Part shown: positions 1-6,892 of the stretch, piece by piece
How positions within the stretch are numbered: position 1 is the first letter of the stretch
How the letters are laid out: each line of letters starts with the position of its first letter
NCBI GenBank assembly: GCA_019323135.1
Contig: JAHWHT010000014.1
Coordinates: 1-14,927 of the forward strand
DNA length: 14,927 bases
From: Candidatus Woesearchaeota archaeon
GTDB lineage: Archaea > Nanobdellota > Nanobdellia > Woesearchaeales > ARS49
Direction: 5' to 3'
The notes under the pieces: generated by a model
The model's input: only the letters and a program-made list of their open reading frames with translations
The model's database searches: none
Told to the model about the DNA's origin: nothing
Position numbers and translations under genes: made by a program

Positions 1-234
1 AACCCTTGAGATACCGTGGCCATAACAACCTCTGTATTGCCTACGCTTCTTGCTCAACGTTGCACTGTGCTTTAGTCCTGCTCTAGGGTCAGCACCATAT
101 GGCTGTCTATTATGAGATTGAATAGCTTCAACAGCTTTCTTGATGAGGTCCTTTCTAACAGGCTCTTCAAACTGTTTTGGAAGCTTTCTTTTTCCAGCTT
201 CAGTGTTTTGTTGTGATACTATTTTTAGTTCCAT
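1..234 (-). CDS. rpl4: 50S ribosomal protein uL4 (L4e), N-terminal part
   Basis: Partial gene running off the left edge; the first 78 codons are present. uL4 is a large-subunit protein whose extended loop lines the peptide exit tunnel. The translation contains the archaeal/eukaryotic L4 N-terminal signature: a PVRKDLIKKAV helix at about residues 25-35, followed by QPYGADPRAG (about 44-53) and a basic, Arg-rich start of the tunnel loop. The ATG lies one base after the uL3 stop codon, so the two genes are almost certainly co-transcribed and translationally coupled; uL3-uL4 is the conserved archaeal order. No separate promoter is visible. The identification is secure despite truncation. Confidence 0.95.
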   Translation of the reverse strand, partial: MELKIVSQQNTEAGKRKLPKQFEEPVRKDLIKKAVEAIQSHNRQPYGADPRAGLKHSATLSKKRRQYRGCYGHGISRV

Positions 235-235
235 T

Positions 236-1213
236 TTATTGTTTTGATTCTATTGAAATATAATTTATTTCAGGCACTTTATTAGGTATTCTCTTGTTAG
301 GCCTGATTGCGGAAATAAGCTTTATCATTCTTTTAGCAGGACCTTGTACAGAGCCCTTGACAAGAACGTAATTGTTTTTTAGAATGCCGTAACGGATAAA
401 TCCGCCGTTAGGATTTACTTCTGTTGGATTATTGCTGATTTTTAGCAGCCACTTATTATAATCAACACGCTGATGAAAGCCCATCTGACCTGCGTGAGCA
501 ACTCTATAATTAAGTGTGCCGTGCCAGGGACCTAGGGAGCCAGGACCTCTTTTTGTCTTTTCAGATTTATGCTGTCTTATAGCAACACCAAATCTCTTGA
601 CAGGACCTTGGAATCCCTTTCCTGTTGTAATAGCATGAGTATCAATTAATTCGCCTTCTTTAAAGACGTCTTCAATCTTGATTTCTTTACCTAAATTTGC
701 TTTTGCATAATCAAACTTGGCATTCAAATCACCACCAATACCTAATTCAAAAACCTCTGGTTTCTTTTTTCCTATGTTTGTAAGTTTTGGCTGTGTGTGA
801 ACAAGAAGTTTTAATTCGACATATTCTTCAATTTTTATATTGTCTGCCTTTTTATTGGCTTTTTTAGGTAATGGGAAATTTCTTGCAAGCTCTTTGTCGA
901 GTTTGTCAGCGAGAATTTGAGAAGAAGCATGAAGACCGTAAGCGTCTTTTTTGTAGAGTGTAAAACCGATAATTTTCATCGGGGGACACTCAATCACTGT
1001 TACTGGGAATCTGATGTCTTCGCCTTTTGTTATTGAGTTAGGTCTGTTGTCAGTCACCAGGACGTGGGTCATGCCGGCTTTATAGCCTGCAAAGCCCAGT
1101 GGTTTTGCTTCTTTAGATGTAACCCAGGATCTTACTCTAGCTATGATTGACTTGGCTCTTTTTCTAGGCCAAACCTGCATACTTCCTCTCCTTGGGCTTC
1201 TTTTTGTTGGCAT
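236..1213 (-). CDS. rpl3: 50S ribosomal protein uL3 (L3p)
   Basis: Complete, 325 residues, a typical length for archaeal uL3. It binds 23S rRNA near the peptidyl transferase centre and nucleates large-subunit assembly. The N terminus (PRRGSMQVWPRKRA, about residues 8-21) is the archaeal/eukaryotic L3 start, followed by GFAGYKAGMTH (about 40-50) and the central segment around residues 198-235 with KGFQGPVKRFGV, GPGSLGPWHGT and the conserved basic loop next to GQMGFHQR. The chosen ATG gives the family-typical N terminus. It is the first gene of an operon continuing into uL4. No Shine-Dalgarno sequence lies just before the ATG although the best TATA box predicts a leader of about 130 nt, which is unusual for this window and may carry control elements. 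Confidence 0.97.
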   Translation of the reverse strand: MPTKRSPRRGSMQVWPRKRAKSIIARVRSWVTSKEAKPLGFAGYKAGMTHVLVTDNRPNSITKGEDIRFPVTVIECPPMKIIGFTLYKKDAYGLHASSQILADKLDKELARNFPLPKKANKKADNIKIEEYVELKLLVHTQPKLTNIGKKKPEVFELGIGGDLNAKFDYAKANLGKEIKIEDVFKEGELIDTHAITTGKGFQGPVKRFGVAIRQHKSEKTKRGPGSLGPWHGTLNYRVAHAGQMGFHQRVDYNKWLLKISNNPTEVNPNGGFIRYGILKNNYVLVKGSVQGPAKRMIKLISAIRPNKRIPNKVPEINYISIESKQ

Positions 1214-1384
1214 TTTTGAATAGGATACTTTACTTTAGCGACCTCTATTGTACCGACCGAGACCCTACTGAAACGTTTCATAGAAGTAAGGAGTTTTTCT
1301 CCACCTCCGACGATTGTACTGAAACGCTTCTTTTTCAGGCTAGTCAGATTTGTTTAAGAAACCAGGGTTTGTTTATAAAGGTTG
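1214..1384 (-). promoter_or_regulatory. Promoter and long leader of the uL3-uL4 operon
   Basis: On the minus strand a good TATA box (CTTTATAAAC, 1371-1380) sits just beyond the primase stop codon, predicting transcription from about 1345-1350 and a leader of about 130 nt. The leader contains an imperfect duplication: TACTGAAACG occurs exactly at 1266-1275 and 1317-1326 (plus-strand reading, one mismatch when extended to 14 nt), with ATTGTAC (1247-1253 and 1313-1319) and ACCTC (1241-1245 and 1303-1307) repeated in the same order. A small hairpin GGAG-AAAAA-CTCC lies between the units. Position and repetition suggest a regulatory leader, possibly an r-protein binding site; that role is inference. 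Confidence 0.5.
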
Positions 1385-2728
1385 CTATTGCTTGATAGGT
1401 ACGCTAATCTTTTTGGCTTTTTTAGCTTTTTTAGTTTTTTTCTTCTTTTTGGTTAAATTGGTTAACTTTTGCTTTAGAATGGCGTAGTTGACGGGGTTTC
1501 TGATTTTACGACAGAAATTATCTGCATTACAGATATGCATATCCTGATAATAGGATTGATTACCGCAGTTAGGGGGGAGAAGTTTTTTCTTGTTAGCTTT
1601 ATGGTATCTTAACTGGCCTTTAATCAGAACTTCTCTCAAAGGCTCTGCATTTCTTTCATTCCAGGAAGTGAGAAGTTCTTCAATTTTATCATAATCCCAT
1701 CCGCAACTAGTGAGAAAATTAACTAAAACAAACAAAGAACGTTTTTTGCCGTCTTTCAGACCCTGCAAAATTATTTTTATGCATGGCGGGAAATAATCCT
1801 CTGGAACAGCATCTTCAGGACTTGAGAATTCTTTTGTTTTCTTCATCTCAATCTTTTCTTCTTCGATTTTGTGATCAAATGCCTGAATTATGAGCTTTTT
1901 TGCTTCATTAATTTTGGGTTTTATGTCCAGCAAATCCATATCTACTTTGACATTGCTCGGTTCTGCATCTTTTTTCTTGAAACTTAAAATGTCCTCTGGC
2001 TTAATTGGAATACTGATTAAACCAGACTTTTCATTAAAAGAATACGGCATTCTGAAAAGATGCCTTGTTGCTATTAATACCGTGTCAATCTGCAGCACTT
2101 CAAAAGGATCAAATCTTCCGTTTTTGACAACTTCTTTGAAAGACTTGTTAATATTTTTACAGATTGTTTTCATGCTTTCTTTGGCCAGCAATTTTTTTGC
2201 AAGATGCGGACGAATCATCTCACCTAGATAGGCTGCAATTTTTCTAGGACCTTCTGGAAACAAAATTCTCGTAGGTTTTCCGTGAACTATCCTTGGAAAA
2301 GCTTTGAAAGGAACTGCAATATGAAAACCATGATTGCCTGAAAATTTAACAGATAAAGATTTAATACCTTGATGCCTAAGAGCCTGCACTAAAAGATCTG
2401 CGGCAATCTTGGAATATTCCAGTTCTGGACAGTCTATATCTAGTACTAAATCCCAGCCTTTTCTGATGTCATCCATATCTGCACGCTTTAGGTTTGGGTT
2501 TAGCTGCAGTGGATTTACCCACAATTCTTCAGAACAGTGAAAAGAAGTTGCGCCTTTTTTTGCAAATTCAAGAACATCTTTAGGGTATTTTAGGAGATCT
2601 GGACGCCGTCCAAAGCCTTTATCGCCAAATTTTATTGCTATTTCCCGGTCTTCAGCAGCCTTGACAATAGCATCACGAACATCTTTTCTTTTATAGTGCT
2701 TTAACAGTGTACTGAGATGAATAACCAT
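1385..2728 (-). CDS. priSL: Fused DNA primase PriS-PriL(CTD)
   Basis: DNA primase making RNA/DNA primers, with catalytic small subunit and PriL iron-sulfur domain in one 447-residue chain. The PriS part carries the metal-binding pair LDID (Asp97, Asp99), SGNHGFH (130-136) typical of archaeal-eukaryotic primases, and the third acidic residue in QIDTVLIATRHLFRMP (Asp215 onward). I do not see the CxxH/CxxC zinc motif found in many stand-alone PriS proteins. The C-terminal part has four cysteines in PriL order (316 in PPC, 388 in PPNCG, 400 and 406, then IRNPVNY), expected to ligate 4Fe-4S. A Lys-rich tail follows (about 420-440). The most upstream in-frame ATG (2836) is rejected because ATG 2728 has an AGGGGGT ribosome site and a TATA box 30 bp upstream. 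Nanoarchaeum has a comparable fusion. Function is secure. Confidence 0.93.
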   Translation of the reverse strand: MVIHLSTLLKHYKRKDVRDAIVKAAEDREIAIKFGDKGFGRRPDLLKYPKDVLEFAKKGATSFHCSEELWVNPLQLNPNLKRADMDDIRKGWDLVLDIDCPELEYSKIAADLLVQALRHQGIKSLSVKFSGNHGFHIAVPFKAFPRIVHGKPTRILFPEGPRKIAAYLGEMIRPHLAKKLLAKESMKTICKNINKSFKEVVKNGRFDPFEVLQIDTVLIATRHLFRMPYSFNEKSGLISIPIKPEDILSFKKKDAEPSNVKVDMDLLDIKPKINEAKKLIIQAFDHKIEEEKIEMKKTKEFSSPEDAVPEDYFPPCIKIILQGLKDGKKRSLFVLVNFLTSCGWDYDKIEELLTSWNERNAEPLREVLIKGQLRYHKANKKKLLPPNCGNQSYYQDMHICNADNFCRKIRNPVNYAILKQKLTNLTKKKKKTKKAKKAKKISVPIKQ

Positions 2729-2730
2729 AT

Positions 2731-2768
2731 TACCCCCTAAATAAATAATAAGGGGGTAGTATATATTA
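2731..2768 (-). promoter_or_regulatory. Primase promoter with 8-bp inverted repeat
   Basis: On the minus strand the TATA box AATATATACT covers 2759-2768. Directly downstream is a perfect inverted repeat: TACCCCCT at 2731-2738 and AGGGGGTA at 2751-2758, separated by 12 A/T bases. The start-proximal arm, read on the minus strand as AGGGGGT, doubles as the ribosome binding site, two bases from ATG 2728; it pairs with the archaeal anti-SD with one G-U wobble. With transcription expected near 2735-2738, the distal arm lies between TATA and the start site, so this resembles a repressor operator more than an mRNA hairpin. The operator role is inferred. Confidence 0.6.
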
Positions 2769-2970
2769 GTTACTGTGGCAGTTGTCCAGTGGGGCGAATC
2801 TGTAGAATGCCTGCGAATTACGTATGTGGATAGCACGCTTCGTTTCGCTTATGTTGTTGACTATGCTCAGATTTATTTTGAATAGACGGTATGCTGGAAA
2901 ACTTCGCCAGGCGCTATGCACATACTGAATTACAAAATCTTTAAAAATGAACAGCGAATATTGAGGCAGT
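2769..2970. other. Divergent intergenic region with repeated motifs
   Basis: About 200 bases between the primase promoter and the YIP1-type gene, visibly richer in G+C than the neighbouring AT-rich promoters. I find no convincing ORF. It holds GTATGTGGATAGC (2822-2834) and, inverted, GCTATGCACATAC (2913-2925), complementary at 12 of 13 positions. The second arm overlaps a 20-base sequence (2901-2920) that recurs at 6871-6890. A weak TATA-like TTTAAAAAT at about 2941-2949 could serve the plus-strand gene. Whether the region encodes a small RNA or only operators cannot be told from sequence alone. Confidence 0.45.
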
Positions 2971-3582
2971 ATGGTAATGCTAACAAAAATAAAAGCCGTG
3001 CTAACAGCACCACGGAAATTCTTCCAGCGAATACAGAAAGAAAAAGGATTCAAAAAGGCTTTTATTTATTTTGCAATATTGTCATTGTTTAGCGCAGTAG
3101 TAGGATTTTTATTCAGCCTGTTAATGCTGCCGTTGTATCAACAAATACTATCTAGTTTATCCTTGAACATACCTACATTACAGTATAACTCAGGATGGAT
3201 GATATTAAACCAATTACTAGGATATTTGATAGGGTTATTGGCATGCTTTATTGTCGCAGGCCTATTGCATGCGTGGATATTGATATTTGGCGGCAAAGCA
3301 GATTATGTTAAAACATACCAGCTTTACGTCTATTCAAGAACACCTCAGTTTCTCTTTGGGTGGATACCGGTATTAGGGTTTATTGCTTACATATATGGAC
3401 TTGTGATATTGATAATCGGAACAATGAGTCTGCATAAAATCCGCAAAACAAAAGCAATTCTGATGTATGTCATACCAATTGGATTATTCTTTTTATTCAT
3501 GCTTGTGTTCTGGGGCTTTGCAATATACTTCATGTCAACAAATCCAGAAATACTGCAGACAATACTTGCACAATACCAATAA
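2971..3582 (+). CDS. YIP1-family integral membrane protein
   Basis: 203 residues, polytopic. A short basic amphipathic N terminus (to about residue 27) precedes hydrophobic segments at about 30-56, 78-106, 126-151 and 163-188. The stretch TYQLYVYSRTPQFLFGWIPV (115-134) followed by a hydrophobic helix and a basic loop with ILMYVIP is the pattern I associate with the YIP1/YIP1-like fold; the family is often of unknown function in archaea. The ATG is preceded by GAGG (2963-2966); a second ATG two codons later is also possible. It is followed, after one base, by a small Cys-rich gene, so the two form an operon. No catalytic residues are evident, and no substrate or partner can be assigned. Confidence 0.7.
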   Translation: MVMLTKIKAVLTAPRKFFQRIQKEKGFKKAFIYFAILSLFSAVVGFLFSLLMLPLYQQILSSLSLNIPTLQYNSGWMILNQLLGYLIGLLACFIVAGLLHAWILIFGGKADYVKTYQLYVYSRTPQFLFGWIPVLGFIAYIYGLVILIIGTMSLHKIRKTKAILMYVIPIGLFFLFMLVFWGFAIYFMSTNPEILQTILAQYQ

Positions 3583-3583
3583 A

Positions 3584-3787
3584 ATGGAATGCCAAAAAGA
3601 ACAAAATAAAGAAGATTGTACCTGCACTTATCCAGGATGTCCAAGAAAAGGAATGTGCTGTGAATGCATAAAGCATCACCGCGAAAATGGAGAGATGCCA
3701 GGATGCTTATTTCCTCCAGAAATCGAGAAAACATTTGATAGATCGATTAAAGCGTTTGTGAATGCGCATAAAGAATTGATTGATTAA
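3584..3787 (+). CDS. Small Cys-rich protein, DUF6485-like
   Basis: 67 residues. The N-terminal 41 residues hold eight cysteines (3, 12, 14, 19, 25, 26, 28, 41) plus a His pair (31-32), arranged around CTCTYPGCPRKGMCCECIKHH, a pattern I recognise from small prokaryotic proteins of the DUF6485 type; probably metal binding. The C-terminal third is a helix without cysteines. The ATG starts one base after the stop of the YIP1-type gene, so translation is probably coupled. Its stop codon overlaps the convergent Hef stop by four bases (TTAA shared). An upstream in-frame ATG at 3467 lies inside the membrane-protein gene and lacks family similarity. Function is unknown; the metal-binding idea is inferred from cysteine spacing. 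Confidence 0.75.
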   Translation: MECQKEQNKEDCTCTYPGCPRKGMCCECIKHHRENGEMPGCLFPPEIEKTFDRSIKAFVNAHKELID

Positions 3788-5991
3788 TCAGAATATTCCT
3801 TCTCAACAACGTCCTTGACTGCTTTAGCAATCTTGTCCCCGACTTTATTGACTTGTTTTAGTTCTTTTTCATCTGCATTGATGATATTCTTGACAGACTT
3901 GAAATGTTTCAGGAGTTCTTTGGCTGCAGAAGGGCCGACAGAAGGCATGGCTGAGATGATGTATTCCTGCTGTTCTTTGGAATTTAGGGGTTTTCTAGAG
4001 GTGTGCAGAGAAAAATCTTTATCGTTGTTCTTTTCCTGCTCTCTGCGCGCCATTGCCAATAAAGTATTAGCAGTGTCTTTGAAATCTTTAGTGTGAATGA
4101 TTGGTATGCCATAGCTTACTGCGATTGTGGCAAGCATTCCGCGGATAGCATTAGGGTGAACATTTCTTACAGAGAATAAATCCTCCTGACCTTCGATGAT
4201 GACAATCGGGCGTTCAAACTTTTCTTTCAGGACTTTTAATTGGCCAAGCAGTCTTCCGTCAACAATAGAGTCAACAAAATCTTTTACTTTTTTTATTTCA
4301 ACCCCTACTCTCGAGGATAGAATGTAATCTGCAGAATCAAGCATCTCTAGCTTAAGGTTTACGTTTAAATCGCATAATTCTTTTATTGTTCCAGAACCTT
4401 TTTCACGATAGTCTGCAAAAATCTTTATTGCCTGAACATTATCACAAAACTTTGCAAGTTTAGGCTGGGCTTCAATCCTTAATTTTAATTTTTTCTTTAA
4501 ATCATCCAGTATTTTATGCATTCTTTTTTCCTTATGAAAAGACGCCCAGCGATAACCCTCATCACGAGTATTCTTTGCAAGAAAAACAATAACTCTGCCT
4601 TTTTCTAATCTGCCTGTTCTTCCACGACGCTGAATTGTGCGAATAGCGCTAGGGAGAGGTTCGTAAAACATAACTAAATCGACTTTGGGGATGTCTAAGC
4701 CTTCTTCTGCAACAGAGGTTGCAATCAAAACATTATGCAGGCCATCTCTGAATTCATCTAAAATCTCAATCTGCTTTTTCTGACTCAAACCAGAATTGCC
4801 TTTTTTTGCCTGTCCAACAAAAACAACGGGAAAAACACCTGGAATGTTTTTGATGTCTTTAAATAATTTAGAGGCAGAATCACGGTATTGTGTGAATAAA
4901 ATTATTTTAGATTTTGGATTGTCCTGAAATTCTTTTGCAACTGTTTCTTTGACTTTGGCAAGCTTAGGGTGATCAATACCTGCATCAAATAATTTCTGAG
5001 TCAAAATGCGTGTTGATTTAAAATTAATATCTGCGACTAAGTTTTGAGTAGCTTTAACTTTTGTGGTTTTGGATTCTGAAAAAATCTTGTCAAGATAGCA
5101 ATTCAGGGCTGAAATACCTTGGCTCTCTAATAATTCCAGAGCATGCTGAACTTTCATTGCTTCTGCAAGCAAACTAATCGACTTTAAAACAGAAAAGTCC
5201 CTGTCACCAGAAGACATTTTTGCATACAGTGTTTTTTGCAGAGCGAGCAATTCTCTTTTAGAGTTATACATTATACTTTTTGCCAAGCCATACTTTTTCA
5301 TCTCAGAAATCTTAGATTTGATGCAATTATTGAGAAATTTTTGAATTTTTGAAAAAGTAGGGGGCAAATCTACCTTGACCCATTTCATTTGAACATCCTG
5401 GATGTATTCTGCAACATCTGAATCAGAATCAGACCGGATTTCAACGCCTTGGATGTGCAGGTTTTGACAGACTTCTGTAATTTTTTCAACATCAGTTCCT
5501 GGTGAGGCGGTTAGAGCTAAAATCTTGGGAAAATTAGCACGCTGGTCATATTGTTTTGCAATAAAGACATAAGCATAGTCTCCGACAGCACGGTGGGCTT
5601 CGTCAAAAACGATCAAAGAGACATCGCGCAAATCAACCTTTTTAGAGATTACATCATTTTCCAGGCCCTGAGGAGTTGAAAAAATAATCTGTGCATTTTC
5701 CCATAATTCATGCCTTGCTTTAGGGGGAACTTCTCCTGTAAACAAGACCATCTTTGTATCATCAAAATCCAGCAAATCTTTGAAAGTATTCAAGTGCTGC
5801 TTAGCTAATGGTTTTGTAGGGGCAAGAATCAAGATTTTAGATGTTGGAAAATTAGCAAGACGCTGTTTTGCAAGCATCACTGCAATAGCAGTCTTACCCA
5901 TGCCAGTAGGCAAAACAACTAAACAATTTTTTTCAACACAAGTAGACAAAATCGTTTCTTGATATAACCTTGGCTTGAAATCACTGCGCAT
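3784..5991 (-). CDS. hef: Hef-type fork helicase / XPF-family nuclease
   Basis: 735 residues with the Hef arrangement: SF2 helicase (about 1-500), ERCC4/XPF nuclease (about 535-650) and a helix-hairpin-helix pair (about 677-730). Hef processes stalled or branched replication forks. Helicase motifs: LPTGMGKT (27-34), DEAH (130-133), TAS (161-163), ATSVAEEGLD (424-433) and QRRGRTGR (454-461). The nuclease shows ADYILS (554-559) and EIKKVKD (565-571), where the family usually has GDYxxS and ERKxxxD: the Asp, Glu, Lys and last Asp remain but Arg is Ile and Gly is Ala. The C-terminal SVGPSAAKELL and VGDKIAKAV are HhH hairpins that bind DNA. Single gene with its own promoter; its 3' end converges on the Cys-rich gene. 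Helicase activity is well supported; nuclease activity is likely but not certain. Confidence 0.92.
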   Translation of the reverse strand: MRSDFKPRLYQETILSTCVEKNCLVVLPTGMGKTAIAVMLAKQRLANFPTSKILILAPTKPLAKQHLNTFKDLLDFDDTKMVLFTGEVPPKARHELWENAQIIFSTPQGLENDVISKKVDLRDVSLIVFDEAHRAVGDYAYVFIAKQYDQRANFPKILALTASPGTDVEKITEVCQNLHIQGVEIRSDSDSDVAEYIQDVQMKWVKVDLPPTFSKIQKFLNNCIKSKISEMKKYGLAKSIMYNSKRELLALQKTLYAKMSSGDRDFSVLKSISLLAEAMKVQHALELLESQGISALNCYLDKIFSESKTTKVKATQNLVADINFKSTRILTQKLFDAGIDHPKLAKVKETVAKEFQDNPKSKIILFTQYRDSASKLFKDIKNIPGVFPVVFVGQAKKGNSGLSQKKQIEILDEFRDGLHNVLIATSVAEEGLDIPKVDLVMFYEPLPSAIRTIQRRGRTGRLEKGRVIVFLAKNTRDEGYRWASFHKEKRMHKILDDLKKKLKLRIEAQPKLAKFCDNVQAIKIFADYREKGSGTIKELCDLNVNLKLEMLDSADYILSSRVGVEIKKVKDFVDSIVDGRLLGQLKVLKEKFERPIVIIEGQEDLFSVRNVHPNAIRGMLATIAVSYGIPIIHTKDFKDTANTLLAMARREQEKNNDKDFSLHTSRKPLNSKEQQEYIISAMPSVGPSAAKELLKHFKSVKNIINADEKELKQVNKVGDKIAKAVKDVVEKEYSD

Positions 5992-6013
5992 AATATGTCT
6001 GCATAAAAATTAG

Positions 6014-6023
6014 TTTAAATACC
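6014..6023 (-). promoter_or_regulatory. TATA box of hef
   Basis: Minus-strand GGTATTTAAA, with the TATTTAAA core centred about 27 bases from the hef ATG (5991), which predicts a leaderless or nearly leaderless transcript. No Shine-Dalgarno sequence is visible before the ATG, consistent with this. Confidence 0.55.
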
Positions 6024-6058
6024 TTTTGCGTGTATGGCCAGTGACCAGTGCTGTTTGC

Positions 6059-6814
6059 TTAGGTCCAGTGTCTTTCAAACATCAAAAAGAACACAATCCA
6101 ACAAATCACGCCCAACAAGAAAGCAATAATCAAAGAAACAAGCAAACTAAGACCGAGAACATAAATCAATAAAATAAAACCAAGCATCAAGCCTGCAAAG
6201 AAAAAGTACGCAAGCCGGGAACTGAAAATCATTCGAGACCCATCTAGAGGCGGGAAAGGAATTGCGTTATAGATTGCATACAGCAAATTAAAACCAATCA
6301 TCAAATCCAAAAAAGGAGAGCCAATGCCTGAATTAATCATCTTTAGCACGCCTGCAAAGAGCAGATTTGCCAAAGGGCCTAACATGGCAATATAGCCAAA
6401 TGTCCTGAGACTAGGACCATATCTGTGCTTTCCAATACGCTGGCCAGTAAGCATATGAATCATCAAAAAACTCCCTGCAAAAACAGGAATCCTGCCATTA
6501 GAGAAAATCAAAAAAAGTACGCTGATTAAAATACCAAACCACCAAATCTTTTGCTCTGGCTTGTAACCGCAATAAATCGCACCGAGACGTTGAACAATGT
6601 GGTGCAGAAAAACAGAAAGAAAAACAATAATCAAAGAGATGGAGAAATTCTTTATGCCGTCTGCAGCATCAAACTTGCCTATGCCCCATTTATCAAAAGA
6701 TAAAACAAATGCAAAGAATAAAACAATTAGTATGAAATCGCGTGTTTCAGTCTTATTAAACCAGCAATATCTTTTTATCCGGTCTTTGTATTCATTCCAA
6801 CTTATAGCGCCCAT
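6059..6814 (-). CDS. M50 (site-2 protease)-like membrane protein, HExxH lost
   Basis: 251 residues, about six hydrophobic segments. It has the overall M50 plan: a helix where HExxH should sit, a GPLANLLFAG segment (146-155), and the third-ligand motif NAIPFPPLDGSRM (183-195) with the conserved Asp191-Gly192. The first motif, however, reads LHHIVQRLG (70-78): His71 is kept but the catalytic Glu is His72 and the second His is Gln75. Members of family M50 need HExxH for zinc and catalysis, so this protein is probably not an active protease by the normal mechanism; it may be a pseudoenzyme. Reading frame is intact, so this is not simple decay. TATA box at about 6837-6846 suits a leaderless start at ATG 6814. 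Target and role are unknown. Confidence 0.75.
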   Translation of the reverse strand: MGAISWNEYKDRIKRYCWFNKTETRDFILIVLFFAFVLSFDKWGIGKFDAADGIKNFSISLIIVFLSVFLHHIVQRLGAIYCGYKPEQKIWWFGILISVLFLIFSNGRIPVFAGSFLMIHMLTGQRIGKHRYGPSLRTFGYIAMLGPLANLLFAGVLKMINSGIGSPFLDLMIGFNLLYAIYNAIPFPPLDGSRMIFSSRLAYFFFAGLMLGFILLIYVLGLSLLVSLIIAFLLGVICWIVFFLMFERHWT

Positions 6815-6836
6815 AATAAGTCTTATTTATAAATGA

Positions 6837-6846
6837 AGTATATAAA
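6837..6846 (-). promoter_or_regulatory. TATA box of the M50-like gene
   Basis: Minus-strand TTTATATAC is centred about 27 bases before ATG 6814. A second TTTATAAAT at about 6825-6833 is too near the ATG unless transcription starts inside the gene, so the distal one is preferred. Confidence 0.55.
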
Positions 6847-6892
6847 TATTATTGTTTAGTTTACTTGAGAACTTCACTAGGTGCTATGCATG

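Noticed and set aside
1141..1281. Minus-strand 46-codon ORF starting in the uL3 leader and overlapping the uL3 start in another frame
   Set aside because: Its second half simply lies over uL3 codons, and it has no well-placed ribosome site or recognisable product. An upstream-ORF role is conceivable but unsupported.
1890..2231. Plus-strand ORF of 113 codons
   Set aside because: Antisense shadow of the primase gene, whose motifs are unambiguous.
2729..2836. Upstream in-frame extension of the primase by 36 residues
   Set aside because: The extension crosses the TATA box and inverted repeat and does not resemble a primase N terminus; ATG 2728 has a ribosome site and gives the expected start.
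2766..3053. Minus-strand 95-codon ORF
   Set aside because: It overlaps the start of the YIP1-type gene and the divergent promoter region, with no coding features.
3387..3734. Minus-strand ORF of 115 codons
   Set aside because: Antisense to the YIP1-type and Cys-rich genes, with a low-complexity hydrophobic translation typical of a shadow frame.
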